A DNA stretch of 64,000 bases from Kitasatospora paranensis (lineage in GTDB: Bacteria; Actinomycetota; Actinomycetes; Streptomycetales; Streptomycetaceae): contig NZ_BAABKV010000001.1 in the NCBI RefSeq assembly GCF_039544005.1, forward strand, positions 6,386,001 through 6,450,000. Reading direction: 5' to 3'. Below are positions 1-11,204 of this stretch, one piece after another. The stretch's first letter is position 1, and the number at the start of each line of letters is the position of its first letter. The notes beneath the pieces were generated by a model. That model worked only from the letters and a program-made list of their open reading frames with translations, did not search any database and was not told the DNA's origin. Both the position numbers and the translations under genes were made by a program.

Positions 1-1742
1 AGGCCCAGGTCGGCGGCGCGGTGCGCGGGATCGTTGAGGTCCAGGCCGATCACCCGCCAGGCCCCGGCCCGGTGCGCCTCGGCCACCGTGCGGCCGGCCA
101 GGTCGGGGTGGTCGCCGACGTCGACCGCCGCCAGCAGCAGCACCTGCCGCCCGACCGCGATCGCGCCGAGCACCTGGCGCCCCATCATCGCCGAGGCGAA
201 GGCCGGCGCCGACAGGAACGACACACTGTGGCTGCGGGTCTCCGCGCCCGGGTACGAGTCGCGCAGCGCCCGGTAGACGTCGGCCGCGAAGTCGTCGTCG
301 AACAGGCCCATCACCACCCGCAGGCCCGGATTGGCCTCCCGGGCGGACAGCGCGGCCTCCAGGTTGATCGAGTCGTTGGCGGTGAGCGCCAGCAGGGCGG
401 TGCTGCGGCCGACCCTGGCGGCCTCCAGCACCCCGTCCTGGGTGGCGTCGCCGAGCACCACCGGCACGCCGTACGCCCGGGCTCGGGCCACCCCGCGGGC
501 GGTGGGATCGCTCTCCACGCACACCACCGGCAGGTCGAGCTCGCGCAGCCGGTCGAGCACCCGGCTGCCGACCCGGCCGAGGCCCAGCAGCACCACGTGC
601 CCCGAGAGCCCGCGCGGTGGACGGCGCAGGGCGGAGGCGGCCCGGAAGGTGCCGAGGCCCTCCAGTGCGAGGGCGGTGAGCAGCGGCAGCAGGAGCAGGC
701 CGGTGAGCGCGGTGAGGATCTGCAGCACCTTGCGGGCCGGGCTCTCGGCGGTGGCGGGATCGTCGATCGCGAGGACGTCCAGGACGGCGAGGTAGCCGGT
801 GTGCACCGGGCTCTGGCCGGTGACCAGCGAGGTGAGGCCGGCGAAGGCGGCGAGCACGGCGACCAGCGAGCCCAGCGCGATCCGCAGCCGGCGGGAGAAG
901 AGCGCCGCCACGGGCAGCCCGGAGAGGCCGGGGAGCCGGCGCCGCCGGCGCGGTTCCTCGGGGTGGCCGAGGAGTTCGAGGACGAGCCGCCGCCCGCCCT
1001 CCGGGACGGGTGCGGCCGGGTCGGGCAGCAGGTCCAGGGCGAGCGGCCGCGGCCCGGGCGGCAGGACGGCGACGGTGGCGAGCGCGGTGCCGCCGGGCTC
1101 GCCGTCGGGGCCGACCTCGGCGGTGCGCAGCAGCCGGCCGTCGGCGTGCACCACCGCGGGGTGGCCGGAGACGGCGGCGGAGACCAGGGCGGGCGCGGCC
1201 GTTGCCGAGGTGGACAGCACCGTGGTGGACGCCTCGGGCGCGCTGCCGTCGGCGCGGGCCGCGGCGGCCCGGTCGAGCAGTTGCCCCACCCGGCGGCCGA
1301 GCTTGCGGTTGTAGACCCGCAGCACGAGCCGGATCTGCGGGTTCAGCCGGCGGGCGCGCAGCGCGGCCTGGACGTTCGCCTGGTCGTCGCCGCCGGTCAG
1401 GGCGAGCGCGGCGGCCTGCCGGACGCCTGCCGCGGCCAGCACCGCGGGCGTCGGCTCCGGCGCCTCCACCACCCGGACGGGCAGCCGGCGTTCGGTGGCC
1501 AGGGCGGCGATCTGCGGGCCCTGGCCCTCGTGCACGGAGCGGACGACGACGGTCACCGACCGGCCGTACAGGGTGGTGAGTTCGACGGCCAGCCGCAGTG
1601 CCAGGGTGTCCTGCCCGCAGACCACCATGTGGCCGGTGTCGTCGGCCGTCGGGAGGGCGGCCGGCTCCGCGGCCGGCTGCGGCGCGGCCGGTGGGGCCGG
1701 CTGGGCGGGCAGGGTCGGGGCGGGGCCGGTCGTGGTGGACAT
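1..1742 (-). CDS. TrkA-N (RCK) domain membrane protein, 3' end cut off by window edge
   Basis: The ATG start is at 1742 and the frame stays open to base 1, so the C-terminus is missing. After a Pro/Ala-rich N-terminus there is a first Rossmann-like segment (HMVVCGQDTLAL). A long middle part holds two hydrophobic helices, followed by a second NAD-binding segment with a clean GLGRVG motif. This is the layout of CASTOR/POLLUX-like or TrkA-N ion-channel-related proteins. Between the two helices I see no TVGYG-type selectivity filter, so potassium conduction is not shown. A full-length paralogue lies at 21332-23187. The call as an RCK/TrkA-N membrane protein is secure; the transported ion is unknown. 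Confidence 0.8.
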   Translation of the reverse strand, partial: MSTTTGPAPTLPAQPAPPAAPQPAAEPAALPTADDTGHMVVCGQDTLALRLAVELTTLYGRSVTVVVRSVHEGQGPQIAALATERRLPVRVVEAPEPTPAVLAAAGVRQAAALALTGGDDQANVQAALRARRLNPQIRLVLRVYNRKLGRRVGQLLDRAAAARADGSAPEASTTVLSTSATAAPALVSAAVSGHPAVVHADGRLLRTAEVGPDGEPGGTALATVAVLPPGPRPLALDLLPDPAAPVPEGGRRLVLELLGHPEEPRRRRRLPGLSGLPVAALFSRRLRIALGSLVAVLAAFAGLTSLVTGQSPVHTGYLAVLDVLAIDDPATAESPARKVLQILTALTGLLLLPLLTALALEGLGTFRAASALRRPPRGLSGHVVLLGLGRVGSRVLDRLRELDLPVVCVESDPTARGVARARAYGVPVVLGDATQDGVLEAARVGRSTALLALTANDSINLEAALSAREANPGLRVVMGLFDDDFAADVYRALRDSYPGAETRSHSVSFLSAPAFASAMMGRQVLGAIAVGRQVLLLAAVDVGDHPDLAGRTVAEAHRAGAWRVIGLDLNDPAHRAADLG

Positions 1743-1840
1743 GCCGCCCAGTCTGGCCCGCCCCGCCCGCCCGGTCGATCTTGCCCCGTGATCGTTGACG
1801 TTTCGTCACCTGGGCCCGCGGCGGGGGCTGCCGGGGCCGG

Positions 1841-3267
1841 TCAGAGTGCGTCGAGCGCCCCGACCAGCCGCTCGGCGCCCGCGACCAGCCGGTCCGGCCC
1901 CTCTGCGGCCCCGTAGCCGAGCCGCAGGAAGGCGGCGGGCGGCTCGGCGGTGAAGTAGGACCGGCCGGGGGTGACCGCGACCCCGGCGCGCAGTGCGGCG
2001 GCGGCCAGCGCCTGCGGGTCGGTTCCGTCCGGCAGACGCAGCCACAGGTGGTGGCCGCCGAGCGGGAGCCGGGCGCCGAGCAGCTCGGGGCGCAGCCGCT
2101 GCAGGGTGCCGGCCAGGGTCTGCCGGCGGTCCCTCAGGGCCCCGGCGAGGCTGCGCAGGTGGTGCCCCCAGCCGGGGGCGCCGACCAGTTCGAGGGCGGC
2201 CTCCTGGAGCGGGCGGGGGACGAAGAAGCTGTCCACCGCCTGGACGGCGCGCAGCCGTTCCAGGGCCGGGCCGCGGGCGGTCAGCGCCGCCACCCGCAGG
2301 CTGGGCGAGGTCGGCTTGGTCAGCGAGCGGACGTGCACCACGGTGCCGTCCGGATCGTCGGCGGCCAGCGGCGGGGCGGGCGGCGGGGCGTCCGCGTGGG
2401 CGAGGCGCCGCGCGAAGTCGTCCTCGACGACGAACGCGCCCGCCGCGCGGGCGATCCGCAGCACCTCGGGCCTGCGGGCGGCGGAGAGCACCGCGCCGGT
2501 GGGGTTCTGGAACAGCGGCTGGCAGACGAACACCCGGGCGCCGGTCGCCGCGAACGCCTCGGCGAGCAGCTCCGGCCGGACGCCGTCGCCGTCCACCGGG
2601 ACGGGGACGGGGCGCAGCCCGGCCGACCGGGCGACGGCGAGCAGACCGGGGTAGGTCGGCGACTCGACCAGGACGGCCGCACCGGGCGCCGCCAGCGAGC
2701 GGAGCGCGGTGGTGAGCGCACTCTGACCGCCGGCCGTGACCAGCACCTCGGCCGCGCTCACGGTGCCGCCGACGTCCCGGGCGAACCACGCCCGCAGCTC
2801 CGGCAGGCCCTCCAGCGGGGGCGCCCCCAGGCGCCCGGCCGGCGGCCGGCCCGGGCCAGCGCGGCGGCGAGCGCCCGCTCGGGCTGGAGCGAGGCGTGCA
2901 GGTAGCCGCCGTTGAGGTCGATCACCTCGGCGGGCGGCAGGGCCAGGGCGCCGAACACCCCGGAGGCGTCGGTGGAGCGGGCGGGCGGGATCCCGGCCTC
3001 GGCGCTGAGCGCGACCTCCTGCCAGGAGGTGTCCCCGGCCGGGGGCGCGGTGCGCGGTGGTGCGGCGCGGAACACCCCGGCGCCCGGCCGGGAGACCACC
3101 AGGCCGTCGGCGGCCAGCAGCGCGATCGCCCGGGAGACCGTCACCGGGCTCACCTGGTGGCGCTCCATCAGGGCGCGGCTGGACGGCAGCCTGGTCCCCA
3201 CCGGGTAGCGCTCCACCTCCTTGCGGAGGATGGCCGCAAGATCCGCCCCACTGCTACGCTCATGCAT
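1841..3267 (-). pseudogene. MocR/PdxR-type GntR regulator with aminotransferase domain (one frameshift)
   Basis: The first frame, from ATG 3267, encodes a GntR winged helix (LPSSRALMERHQVSPVTVSR) and a linker. The frame breaks at a C5 run (2824-2828 on the plus strand). One extra base there joins it to a fold-type I aminotransferase-like domain (VESPTYPG, QPLFQNPTGA, and the PLP-lysine region SLTKPTSPSLR) ending at 1841. The repaired protein has 475 residues, normal for MocR regulators, which bind PLP and usually control a neighbouring gene. The divergent EamA transporter is the obvious target. Its start codon overlaps that of the transporter. A single-base sequencing error is more likely than real decay, because both halves are well conserved. 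Confidence 0.85.
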
Positions 3268-3290
3268 GACAGCACACGATAGCGCTATCC
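3254..3290. promoter_or_regulatory. Overlapping divergent leaderless promoters and 12-bp palindrome
   Basis: The start codons of the MocR gene (3267-3265, minus) and the EamA gene (3266-3268, plus) overlap in CATGCATG. A TANNNT-type -10 (TACGCT, 3255-3260) lies five bases before the EamA ATG. On the other strand TATCGT (3281-3276) lies eight bases before the MocR ATG. Both messages would therefore be leaderless. The perfect palindrome GATAGCGCTATC sits at 3278-3289, over the MocR -10, and is a candidate operator. The motifs are read directly; their function is inferred. Confidence 0.45.
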
Positions 3291-4159
3291 GGACCACTCC
3301 AGTAGCAGTCGGCGGCACCGCGTTCGCCGCGGCGGGGGTGCTCGCCTTCTCCTTCAGCTTCCCGGCCACCGCCTGGGCGCTGACCGGGTTCGGCCCGTGG
3401 ACGGCCACCGGGCTGCGCGGCGTCCTTGCCGCGGCCGTGGCCGGCGTGTGCCTGGCCGTCCGTCGGGTGCCGCTGCCGGCCCGTCGCGACCTGCCCGCCC
3501 TGCTGGTCGTCGCCGCCGGCTGCGTGGTCGGCTTCCCGCTGCTGACCACGCTGGCCCTGCAGACCTCGTCGACCGCGCACTCGGCGGTGGTGGTCGGACT
3601 GCTGCCGCTGGTCACGGCGGCCGCCGCCGCGCTGCGCGGCGGGGTCCGGCCGTCGCGGGCGTTCTGGTGGGCGGCGCTGGCGGGGGCGGGGGTGGTGCTC
3701 TCCTTCACCGCGCTGCAGAGCCGGGGCGGGCTCGGCAGGGCGGACCTCTGCCTGTTCGCGGCGCTGGTGGTGTGCGCGGCCGGCTACGCGGAGGGCGGCC
3801 GGCTGGCCCGGCGGATGCCCGGCTGGCAGGTCATCGGATGGGCGGTGCTGATGGCGCTGCCGGCGACCGCGCTGACCACCGCGCTGGCGCTGCCCGCGGA
3901 GTCGTGGCACCCGGGCGGGCGGGCCGTGGCCGGACTCGCCTACACGGCGGCGGTCTCGCAGTTCGGCGGCTTCGTGGTCTGGTACCGCGGGATGGCCGCG
4001 ATCGGGGTGCCGAAGGCAAGCCAGCTCCAGCTCGCCCAGCCGCTGCTGACGCTGGGCTGGGCGGTGCTGGTGCTCGGCGAGCGGATGTCGCCGGCGGCGC
4101 CGGTGGCCGCGCTGGCGGTGCTGGCGTGCATCGCGGCCACCCAGCGGGCGCGCGGCTGA
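3266..4159 (+). CDS. EamA/DMT-superfamily transporter
   Basis: This is a 297-residue membrane protein with about ten hydrophobic segments and two EamA repeats, the usual size for drug/metabolite transporters. ATG 3266 is chosen because the first membrane helix begins soon after it; a -10-like TACGCT just upstream suggests leaderless translation. It is divergent from, and start-overlapping with, a MocR regulator, so it is probably regulated by a PLP-, amine- or amino-acid-sensing protein. The substrate cannot be read from the sequence. The next gene converges on it. Confidence 0.85.
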   Translation: MTAHDSAIRTTPVAVGGTAFAAAGVLAFSFSFPATAWALTGFGPWTATGLRGVLAAAVAGVCLAVRRVPLPARRDLPALLVVAAGCVVGFPLLTTLALQTSSTAHSAVVVGLLPLVTAAAAALRGGVRPSRAFWWAALAGAGVVLSFTALQSRGGLGRADLCLFAALVVCAAGYAEGGRLARRMPGWQVIGWAVLMALPATALTTALALPAESWHPGGRAVAGLAYTAAVSQFGGFVVWYRGMAAIGVPKASQLQLAQPLLTLGWAVLVLGERMSPAAPVAALAVLACIAATQRARG

Positions 4160-4191
4160 CCTGCGGCCGGCGCGCCCGTCGGGTGCAGCTG

Positions 4192-5277
4192 TCAGCCGAG
4201 GTTGATGTCGGCGTCCTTGCAGGCCTGCGTGAGCTCCGGCGTGCAGACCTGGGCGGCCTTGTAGAGCCCGCCGGCGATCACCGTGGAGGCGACCGTCTTC
4301 TGCGTGACGACGACCGGGCTGAGCAGCATCGAGGGGATCTGCAGGCCGTTGCTCTCGGTCATCGCGCTGGCCACCGAGGTGATGTCCAGGCCCTTGACCA
4401 GGTAGACCGCCATGGTGGCGGCGGCGTCGGCCTCCGGCCGGTACGGCTTGTAGATCGTGTACGCCTGATCGCCGGTCAGGATCCGCTGGATCGCATCGAG
4501 CGAGGCGTCCTGGCCGCCGACCGGGACCTTGATCCCGGCCTGCTTGAGGCTGGCGACGATCGAGGCGGCCATGCCGTCGTTGGCGGAGTACACGGCCTGG
4601 ATGCCGCTCTTGCCGAAGTGGCCGATGGCCTCGTTCATCTTCTGGGCGGCCAGCTCGGGCTTCCACTCGCCGGACTGCTCGTAGACGACCTTCTTGACCT
4701 TGTCGTCCAGGATCTGGTGCGCGCCCTTCTTGAACATCGCCGCGTTCGGGTCGGTCTCCGCGCCATTGATCATGACGATGTTGGCGTTGCCCGCCTTGTC
4801 GCCGAGCGCGTCGACGAGCGCCTGCCCCTGCAGTTCGCCAGTACGTTCGTTGTCGAACGAGATGTACGCGGCCACGTTTCCGGCGGCCAGCCGGTCGTAC
4901 GCGATGACCTTGACGCCCTTCTTGTTGGCGGCGGTCACCCAGGCGGCGGTGGACTGCGAGTTCACCGGGTCGAGCAGGATCACCTTCACGCCCTTGGCCA
5001 GCAGGGCGTCGAACTGCTCCTTCTGCGCGACCTCGTCGCCGTCCGCGTTGGCGTAGTCGACGACGCACTTGGTGCACAGGGCGCTGACCGAGGACTCGAT
5101 CAGCGGCTTGTCGAAGTTCTCGTACCGCGTCGACGAGGACTTCTCCGGCAGCAGCAGGCCGATGGTCTTGCTGCCGGACGCGGAGCCCGCGCCTGTGCCC
5201 GAGCCGCACGCGGCCAGTGACATCGCCGCCGACACAGCGACCGTGCCGGCGAGGATGCGACGCGTCATTGCGTTCAT
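4192..5277 (-). CDS. xylF: XylF-like sugar ABC transporter substrate-binding lipoprotein
   Basis: The lipoprotein signal has the lipobox LAAC with Cys24. The mature part is a periplasmic-binding fold of the ribose/xylose type. The hallmark AYISFDNERTGELQGQAL and the VKVIAYDRL and GGQDASLDAIQRI stretches closely resemble E. coli XylF. The role would be capture of xylose or a similar sugar outside the membrane. ATG 5277 has GGGAGG eight bases upstream; ATG 5268 is an alternative. No ATPase or permease gene follows (the EamA gene converges from the other side), so the protein is an orphan or shares a transporter encoded elsewhere. Sugar specificity is inferred. Confidence 0.75.
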   Translation of the reverse strand: MNAMTRRILAGTVAVSAAMSLAACGSGTGAGSASGSKTIGLLLPEKSSSTRYENFDKPLIESSVSALCTKCVVDYANADGDEVAQKEQFDALLAKGVKVILLDPVNSQSTAAWVTAANKKGVKVIAYDRLAAGNVAAYISFDNERTGELQGQALVDALGDKAGNANIVMINGAETDPNAAMFKKGAHQILDDKVKKVVYEQSGEWKPELAAQKMNEAIGHFGKSGIQAVYSANDGMAASIVASLKQAGIKVPVGGQDASLDAIQRILTGDQAYTIYKPYRPEADAAATMAVYLVKGLDITSVASAMTESNGLQIPSMLLSPVVVTQKTVASTVIAGGLYKAAQVCTPELTQACKDADINLG

Positions 5278-5349
5278 GGTGGGTGGTGCCTCCCTGACAT
5301 CGCCGCCGTCTGCGGCGATCAGTGAGTCAATCGGGCGCAGACGCTCGGC

Positions 5350-5410
5350 GTCAATAAGTAAAACATTCGGTGGGATTTCTCGATCACATTGTTACCTTGT
5401 TGAAAACAAG
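5350..5410 (-). promoter_or_regulatory. Candidate control region of the xylF-like gene
   Basis: This AT-rich stretch lies 73-133 bases upstream of the gene. It contains the inverted repeat CTTGTT-GAA-AACAAG (5396-5410). On the minus strand it also contains TTTACTTATTGAC (5362-5350), which fits, with one mismatch, the degenerate site I recall for the ROK regulator Rok7B7 of Streptomyces xylose genes. The rest of the 5278-5535 gap shows no gene. The motifs are seen directly; the link to Rok7B7 is inference from memory of the consensus. Confidence 0.35.
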
Positions 5411-5535
5411 ATCCGCACATGATCCCCGTCTCGCCGCATATCGGGCACGCTGCCGGGGGCCGAGCTGACAACTTCTCAACTCGCCCGGGCCGCGCGGGTG
5501 CCGCCCGGTTGCCCCGGCACCCGCCGTCGCGCGGC

Positions 5536-6548
5536 TCAGCGCTCGGTGCGCACGACCAGGCACACCCCGGCCACCACGATCCCGCCACCGAGTACGATGG
5601 CCCAGGTCAGCGACTCGGCCAGGACGAGCCAGCCGAGCAGCACCGCCACCACCGGGTTGACGTACGCGTACGTCGCCACCAGGGGCAGCGGCGCCCGCTG
5701 GAGCAGCCAGGCGTACGCGCTGAACGCCACCAGGGATCCGAACACGACGAGATAGGCCAGCCCCGCCCATGATCCGGCGGACACCCTCGCCGGATCGAAA
5801 CCGTTCGGTTCGTGCCGGACGACCGCGAACAACAGCGCACCCGCTCCGCCCGCCAGCATCTCGTACGCGCTCGCCGTGAGCGGATTCGCGGGCATCGGAA
5901 GCCGGCCCGCCAGCACCGACCCGCACGCCCACAGCAGCGACCCCGTCAGCAGGGCCACCAGCCCGGTCGGGCGGACGGCGCCGGTGAACCCGGGCGAGCT
6001 CAGCACGAGCAGGCCCAGCAGGCCGAGCAGCACCCCGCCCAGCGTCGACCGCGGAGTCCGCTGCCCGGCGAAGCGGCGCACCACCACCACCCAGAGCGGC
6101 ACGCTCGCCACCATCAGCGCCGCCAGGCCGAGGGCACCGACCGCTCCGCCAGCACCACCATCCCGTTGCCGCCGATCAGCAGCAGCAGGCCGACCAGGGC
6201 CGCGGACCCGAGCTGGCGCGGGGAGACCCGCAGCGCCGCCGGGCCCTGCCGCCACGCCAGCAGCCCGGCCAGCAGCAGTCCGGCGGTCAGGAACCGCACG
6301 CCGGCCGACAGGAACGGCGGCATCGTCTCGACCACGATCCGGATCGCCAGGTACGTCGAGCCCCACACCACGTAGACGATGCCCAGGGCGGCCCAGACCT
6401 GGCCGGAAATCCGCCGGCCGGCGACGGCTCCCGGCGCCGGGGCAGCCTCCGGGGACGCTGCCGAAGGTGCTGCGGAGGCCGGTGCCGCGGCCGGTGCCGG
6501 CTCCGGACAGGCGGGTTCGGCGGACGGCTGCGGCGAAGCGGATGTCAT
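5536..6548 (-). pseudogene. EamA/DMT transporter, YedA-like (one frameshift)
   Basis: From ATG 6548 an Ala/Pro-rich cytoplasmic N-terminus leads into the first EamA repeat, including YVVWGSTYLAIRIVVETMPP, the typical YedA/RhaT-type first helix. The frame breaks near 6126-6130 (GGCC). Adding one base continues into the second half, which ends VRTER at 5536, giving 337 residues and about ten helices. It is unrelated in detail to the EamA gene at 3266. The likely role is metabolite or drug export. The break is probably a sequencing error because the downstream frame is intact and fully conserved. Confidence 0.8.
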
Positions 6549-6561
6549 GGGTGTCTCCCGG

Positions 6562-6579
6562 GTTCGGTACTGAACGTTC
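6562..6579. promoter_or_regulatory. Near-palindromic operator-like sequence upstream of the YedA-like gene
   Basis: GTTCGGTACTGAAC (6562-6575) is nearly palindromic and overlaps the perfect 8-bp palindrome GAACGTTC (6572-6579). It lies 14-31 bases before the transporter start. TetR-family operators often look like this, but no such regulator is adjacent. The rest of the 6549-6775 gap shows nothing else. Confidence 0.25.
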
Positions 6580-6775
6580 GTATGGGACCACAGCCGGGCC
6601 CGCGACCGCAGCCCAGGTCCGAGGAACGGGCCGGCGGCGTCCGCTGACCGAACCCCGCGACTGCGCCTTACGGATGAAGCGCGCTGGGCCGCCGCCCGCC
6701 CGCACCGGCGACGGCCGCCGCCGGGTGGTAGGCATGGGGGCGGTCAGAGCGCGGCCGACCCGAGGAGCGGGCGAG

Positions 6776-8233
6776 GTGGAGTGGTTCGCGGCACCCGAGT
6801 ACTGGCTCGCCCGCCAGCTGTTCCAGCGCCTGCTCGCCGTCCTCTACGCCGTCGGATTCACCGCCGCCGCCCGCCAGTTCCGCGCCCTGATCGGCGAGCA
6901 CGGCATGCTGCCGGTGCCCCGCTTCACCGCCCGGGTGCCGCTGGGCAGCTCGCCCAGCCTCTTCCACCTCCACTACAGCGACCGGGCGTTCGCCGTCGCC
7001 GCCTGGACGGGGGCGGCCCTCGCCGCCGCCGTCGCCGCGGGCGCCGCCGAACTCGTCCCGCTCTGGGCGGCCATGCTCGGGTGGGCGGTGCTCTGGCTGC
7101 TCTACCTGTCGATCGTCAACGTCGGCCAGACCTGGTACGCCTTCGGCTGGGAGTCGCTGCTCCTGGAGGCTGGCGTGCTCGCCGCGTTCCTCGGCAACGG
7201 CACCGTCGCGCCGCCCTTCACCGTGCTGTGGCTGCTGCGCTGGCTGCTGTTCCGGGTCGAGTTCGGGGCCGGGATGATCAAATGGCGCGGCGACCGCTGC
7301 TGGCGCGACCTGACCTGCCTCTACTACCACCACGAGACGCAGCCGATGCCCGGGCCGCTCAGCTGGTTCTTCCACCACCTGCCGCGGCCGCTGCACCGCG
7401 TCGAGGTCGCCGCCAACCACGTCGTCCAGCTCGCCGTGCCCTTCGCACTCTTCCTGCCGCAGCCCGGTGCGAGCATCGCCGCCGCCCTGATGATCGCCAC
7501 CCAGCTGTGGCTGGTGCTCTCCGGCAACTTCGCCTGGCTCAACTGGCTGACCATCGCCCTCGCCCTCTCCGCCGTCGACGCCCGCACCGCCGGCCGGCTG
7601 CTCCCGCTGCCCGCCGCCCCGCACTTCGCGGCGGCCCCGCTCTGGTACGAGGTGCTCGTCCTCGCCCTGACCGCCGGCGTCCTGCTGCTCAGCCGCCGCC
7701 CCGCCGCCAACCTGCTCTCCCCGCACCAGGCCATGAACCGCTCCTTCGACCGGCTCCACCTCGTCAACAGCTACGGCGCCTTCGGCAGCGTCACCCGCAT
7801 CCGCCACGAGGTGGTGGTCGAAGGCACCGACGCCCCGCTCCCCGGCCCCGACACCCACTGGCAGGAGTACGGATTCCACGGCAAACCGGGAGAACTCCGG
7901 CGAATGCCGCGCCAGATCGCCCCCTACCACCTCCGGCTGGACTGGCTCCTGTGGTTCGCCGCCATCTCGCCCTCGTACGCCCGGCCGTGGTTCACCTCCT
8001 TCGCGGCCCGGCTGCTCGTCAACGACCCCGACACCCTGCGGCTGCTGCGCCACAACCCGTTCCCGGACCGGCCGCCGACCTTCGTCCGGGCCCGGCTCTT
8101 CCGCTACCGGTACAGCAGTTGGGGCCGGCTGCGCGCCACCGGCGAGTGGTGGCAGCGCGAGGCGCCCCGCGACTACCTCCGGCCCGTCACGCTCCGCGAC
8201 ATCGGCCACCTCGCGCCCCGGCGCGGGCCATGA
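6776..8233 (+). CDS. Lipase maturation factor-like membrane protein
   Basis: The product has 485 residues from GTG 6776, which has GGAG about eight bases upstream and gives the family-typical N-terminus beginning [17 protein letters not shown]. An in-frame ATG at 6734 is the alternative. There are several membrane helices, then a soluble C-terminal part with RFRYRYSSW-like and WWQRE motifs, as in LMF1-family proteins (human LMF1 assists lipase folding in the ER). In actinobacteria the molecular role is not established. The gene stands alone between a divergently transcribed transporter and the repeat protein. Confidence 0.8.
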   Translation: MEWFAAPEYWLARQLFQRLLAVLYAVGFTAAARQFRALIGEHGMLPVPRFTARVPLGSSPSLFHLHYSDRAFAVAAWTGAALAAAVAAGAAELVPLWAAMLGWAVLWLLYLSIVNVGQTWYAFGWESLLLEAGVLAAFLGNGTVAPPFTVLWLLRWLLFRVEFGAGMIKWRGDRCWRDLTCLYYHHETQPMPGPLSWFFHHLPRPLHRVEVAANHVVQLAVPFALFLPQPGASIAAALMIATQLWLVLSGNFAWLNWLTIALALSAVDARTAGRLLPLPAAPHFAAAPLWYEVLVLALTAGVLLLSRRPAANLLSPHQAMNRSFDRLHLVNSYGAFGSVTRIRHEVVVEGTDAPLPGPDTHWQEYGFHGKPGELRRMPRQIAPYHLRLDWLLWFAAISPSYARPWFTSFAARLLVNDPDTLRLLRHNPFPDRPPTFVRARLFRYRYSSWGRLRATGEWWQREAPRDYLRPVTLRDIGHLAPRRGP

Positions 8234-8384
8234 CACGGCACAGCTCCGCAACAACCCGCCCGGTGCGTGCGTCCGTCGAACGCGCACCCGTATCCTGGCC
8301 CTCGCGCCGTACCAGCCGGGCCGCACCGCGGCGCCCGTCTCTCCGCCACCCCCCTCCCGCCCCCGCCACGAACCGGACTTCCAC

Positions 8385-10148
<1,764 letters not shown>

Positions 10149-10177
10149 CCCGGGCGGCTTCGCCGTCGTAGGACCGT

Positions 10178-10213
10178 CCGTGCCCGCCGGGGCTGTCGTC
10201 CCGGCGGGCACGG
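10178..10213. terminator. Bidirectional hairpin between convergent genes
   Basis: Two perfectly complementary 14-base arms (10178-10191 and 10200-10213) flank an 8-base loop. They lie between the stop codons of the repeat protein and the 2OG oxygenase and would serve both. No long T-tract follows, as is usual in streptomycetes. Confidence 0.7.
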
Positions 10214-10225
10214 CCGTCTCCGGGC

Positions 10226-11193
10226 TCAGCCGACGGTGATCGCGTCCAGCTTGGCCCGCAGGTAGTCGGTGGAGTCGACGGGCTCGTACGCCACCCTGCC
10301 GAGCGGGGCCGGGAGCGGGGCGACCGTGGTGTGCGGGTCGCACTCGTAGAAGTACACCAGGGACATCAGTTCCTCCTCGGGGGCCTCGGGGGCGGGCGGC
10401 AGCACGCGGTGCCGGCCGGAGCGCCACCGGTCGCCCGTCCAGCGGGCCATCAGGTCGCCGATGTTGACCGTCAGCGCGCCCGGGTCGAACGGGGCGTCGG
10501 CCCAGCCCTGTTCCTCCGTCCAGATCTGGAGGCCGCCGCGGCCCTGCTGCCGGTCGAGCAGCGTGACCGTGCCGAAGTCGGTGTGCGGGCCGATCCGGTA
10601 CTGGCCGGGCAGGGGCGGGCCGAGCACGTCCGCCCCCGGGTACCAGTTGATGTTGCAGGTGTGGGTGGGCGACCCGGTGTGCCGGGTGAAGAAGTCCGGG
10701 GCCTGGCCCAGGGCGGCGGCCAGCAGGCGCAGGGTCTCGTCGGCGACCGTCCGCATCCGTGCCGTGTACGCCTCGACCAGGCTCCGGAGCCGGGGCGCCT
10801 CGTCGTCCGGCCAGACATTGCGCCGGAACCAGTAGGCGTCCAGTTCAGGGTCGCCGGTGGGTTGTTCGGCGCCGACCGTCCAGGACTCCTTGAGGTCCGG
10901 CGGGGTCGTGGTGCCCTCGGAGTAGCCGTTGGCCTCGGCGCCCGGGCCGAGCCAGCCGCGGCCGCCGACCGCCACCGCGTAGCGCCGTTTCACCTCCTCG
11001 GGGAGGGCGAAGAACCCCGGGCGGCCGCCCGGACGTCGGCCCGCTCCCGTTCCGTCACGCCGTGCCCGGTGAGGAGCAGGAAGCCGGCCCGGCCGAGGGC
11101 CTCGTCGACGCTGCGGGCGATCGCTGCCCGCTGTTCCTCGTCCCCGGCCGTCCACGCGCCGAGGTCGACCGTGGGGATGCGTACGTCTGCCAT
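10226..11193 (-). pseudogene. 2OG-Fe(II) oxygenase, isopenicillin N synthase-like (one frameshift)
   Basis: ATG 11193 starts the N-terminal DIOX_N-type region (IPTVDLGAW, GFLLLTGHGV). The frame breaks at a C4 run (11015-11018 plus strand). One added base restores FFALPEEVKRRY and the catalytic jelly roll, ending at 10226 (322 residues). Iron ligands are visible as HTD in IGPHTDFGT and His in SGRHRV. The Arg of the usual RxS 2OG-binding motif appears replaced (LMSLVYF). The gene lies 11 bases downstream of a cytosine deaminase in the same direction, so oxidation of a nucleobase (as thymine 7-hydroxylase does) is a reasonable but untested guess. Confidence 0.8.
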
Positions 11194-11204
11194 CGCTGCC
11201 GCCT

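Noticed and set aside
21-1916. A 631-codon plus-strand open frame at the window start
   Set aside because: It is His/Gln/Gly/Arg-rich shadow sequence opposite the TrkA-N gene, with no domain.
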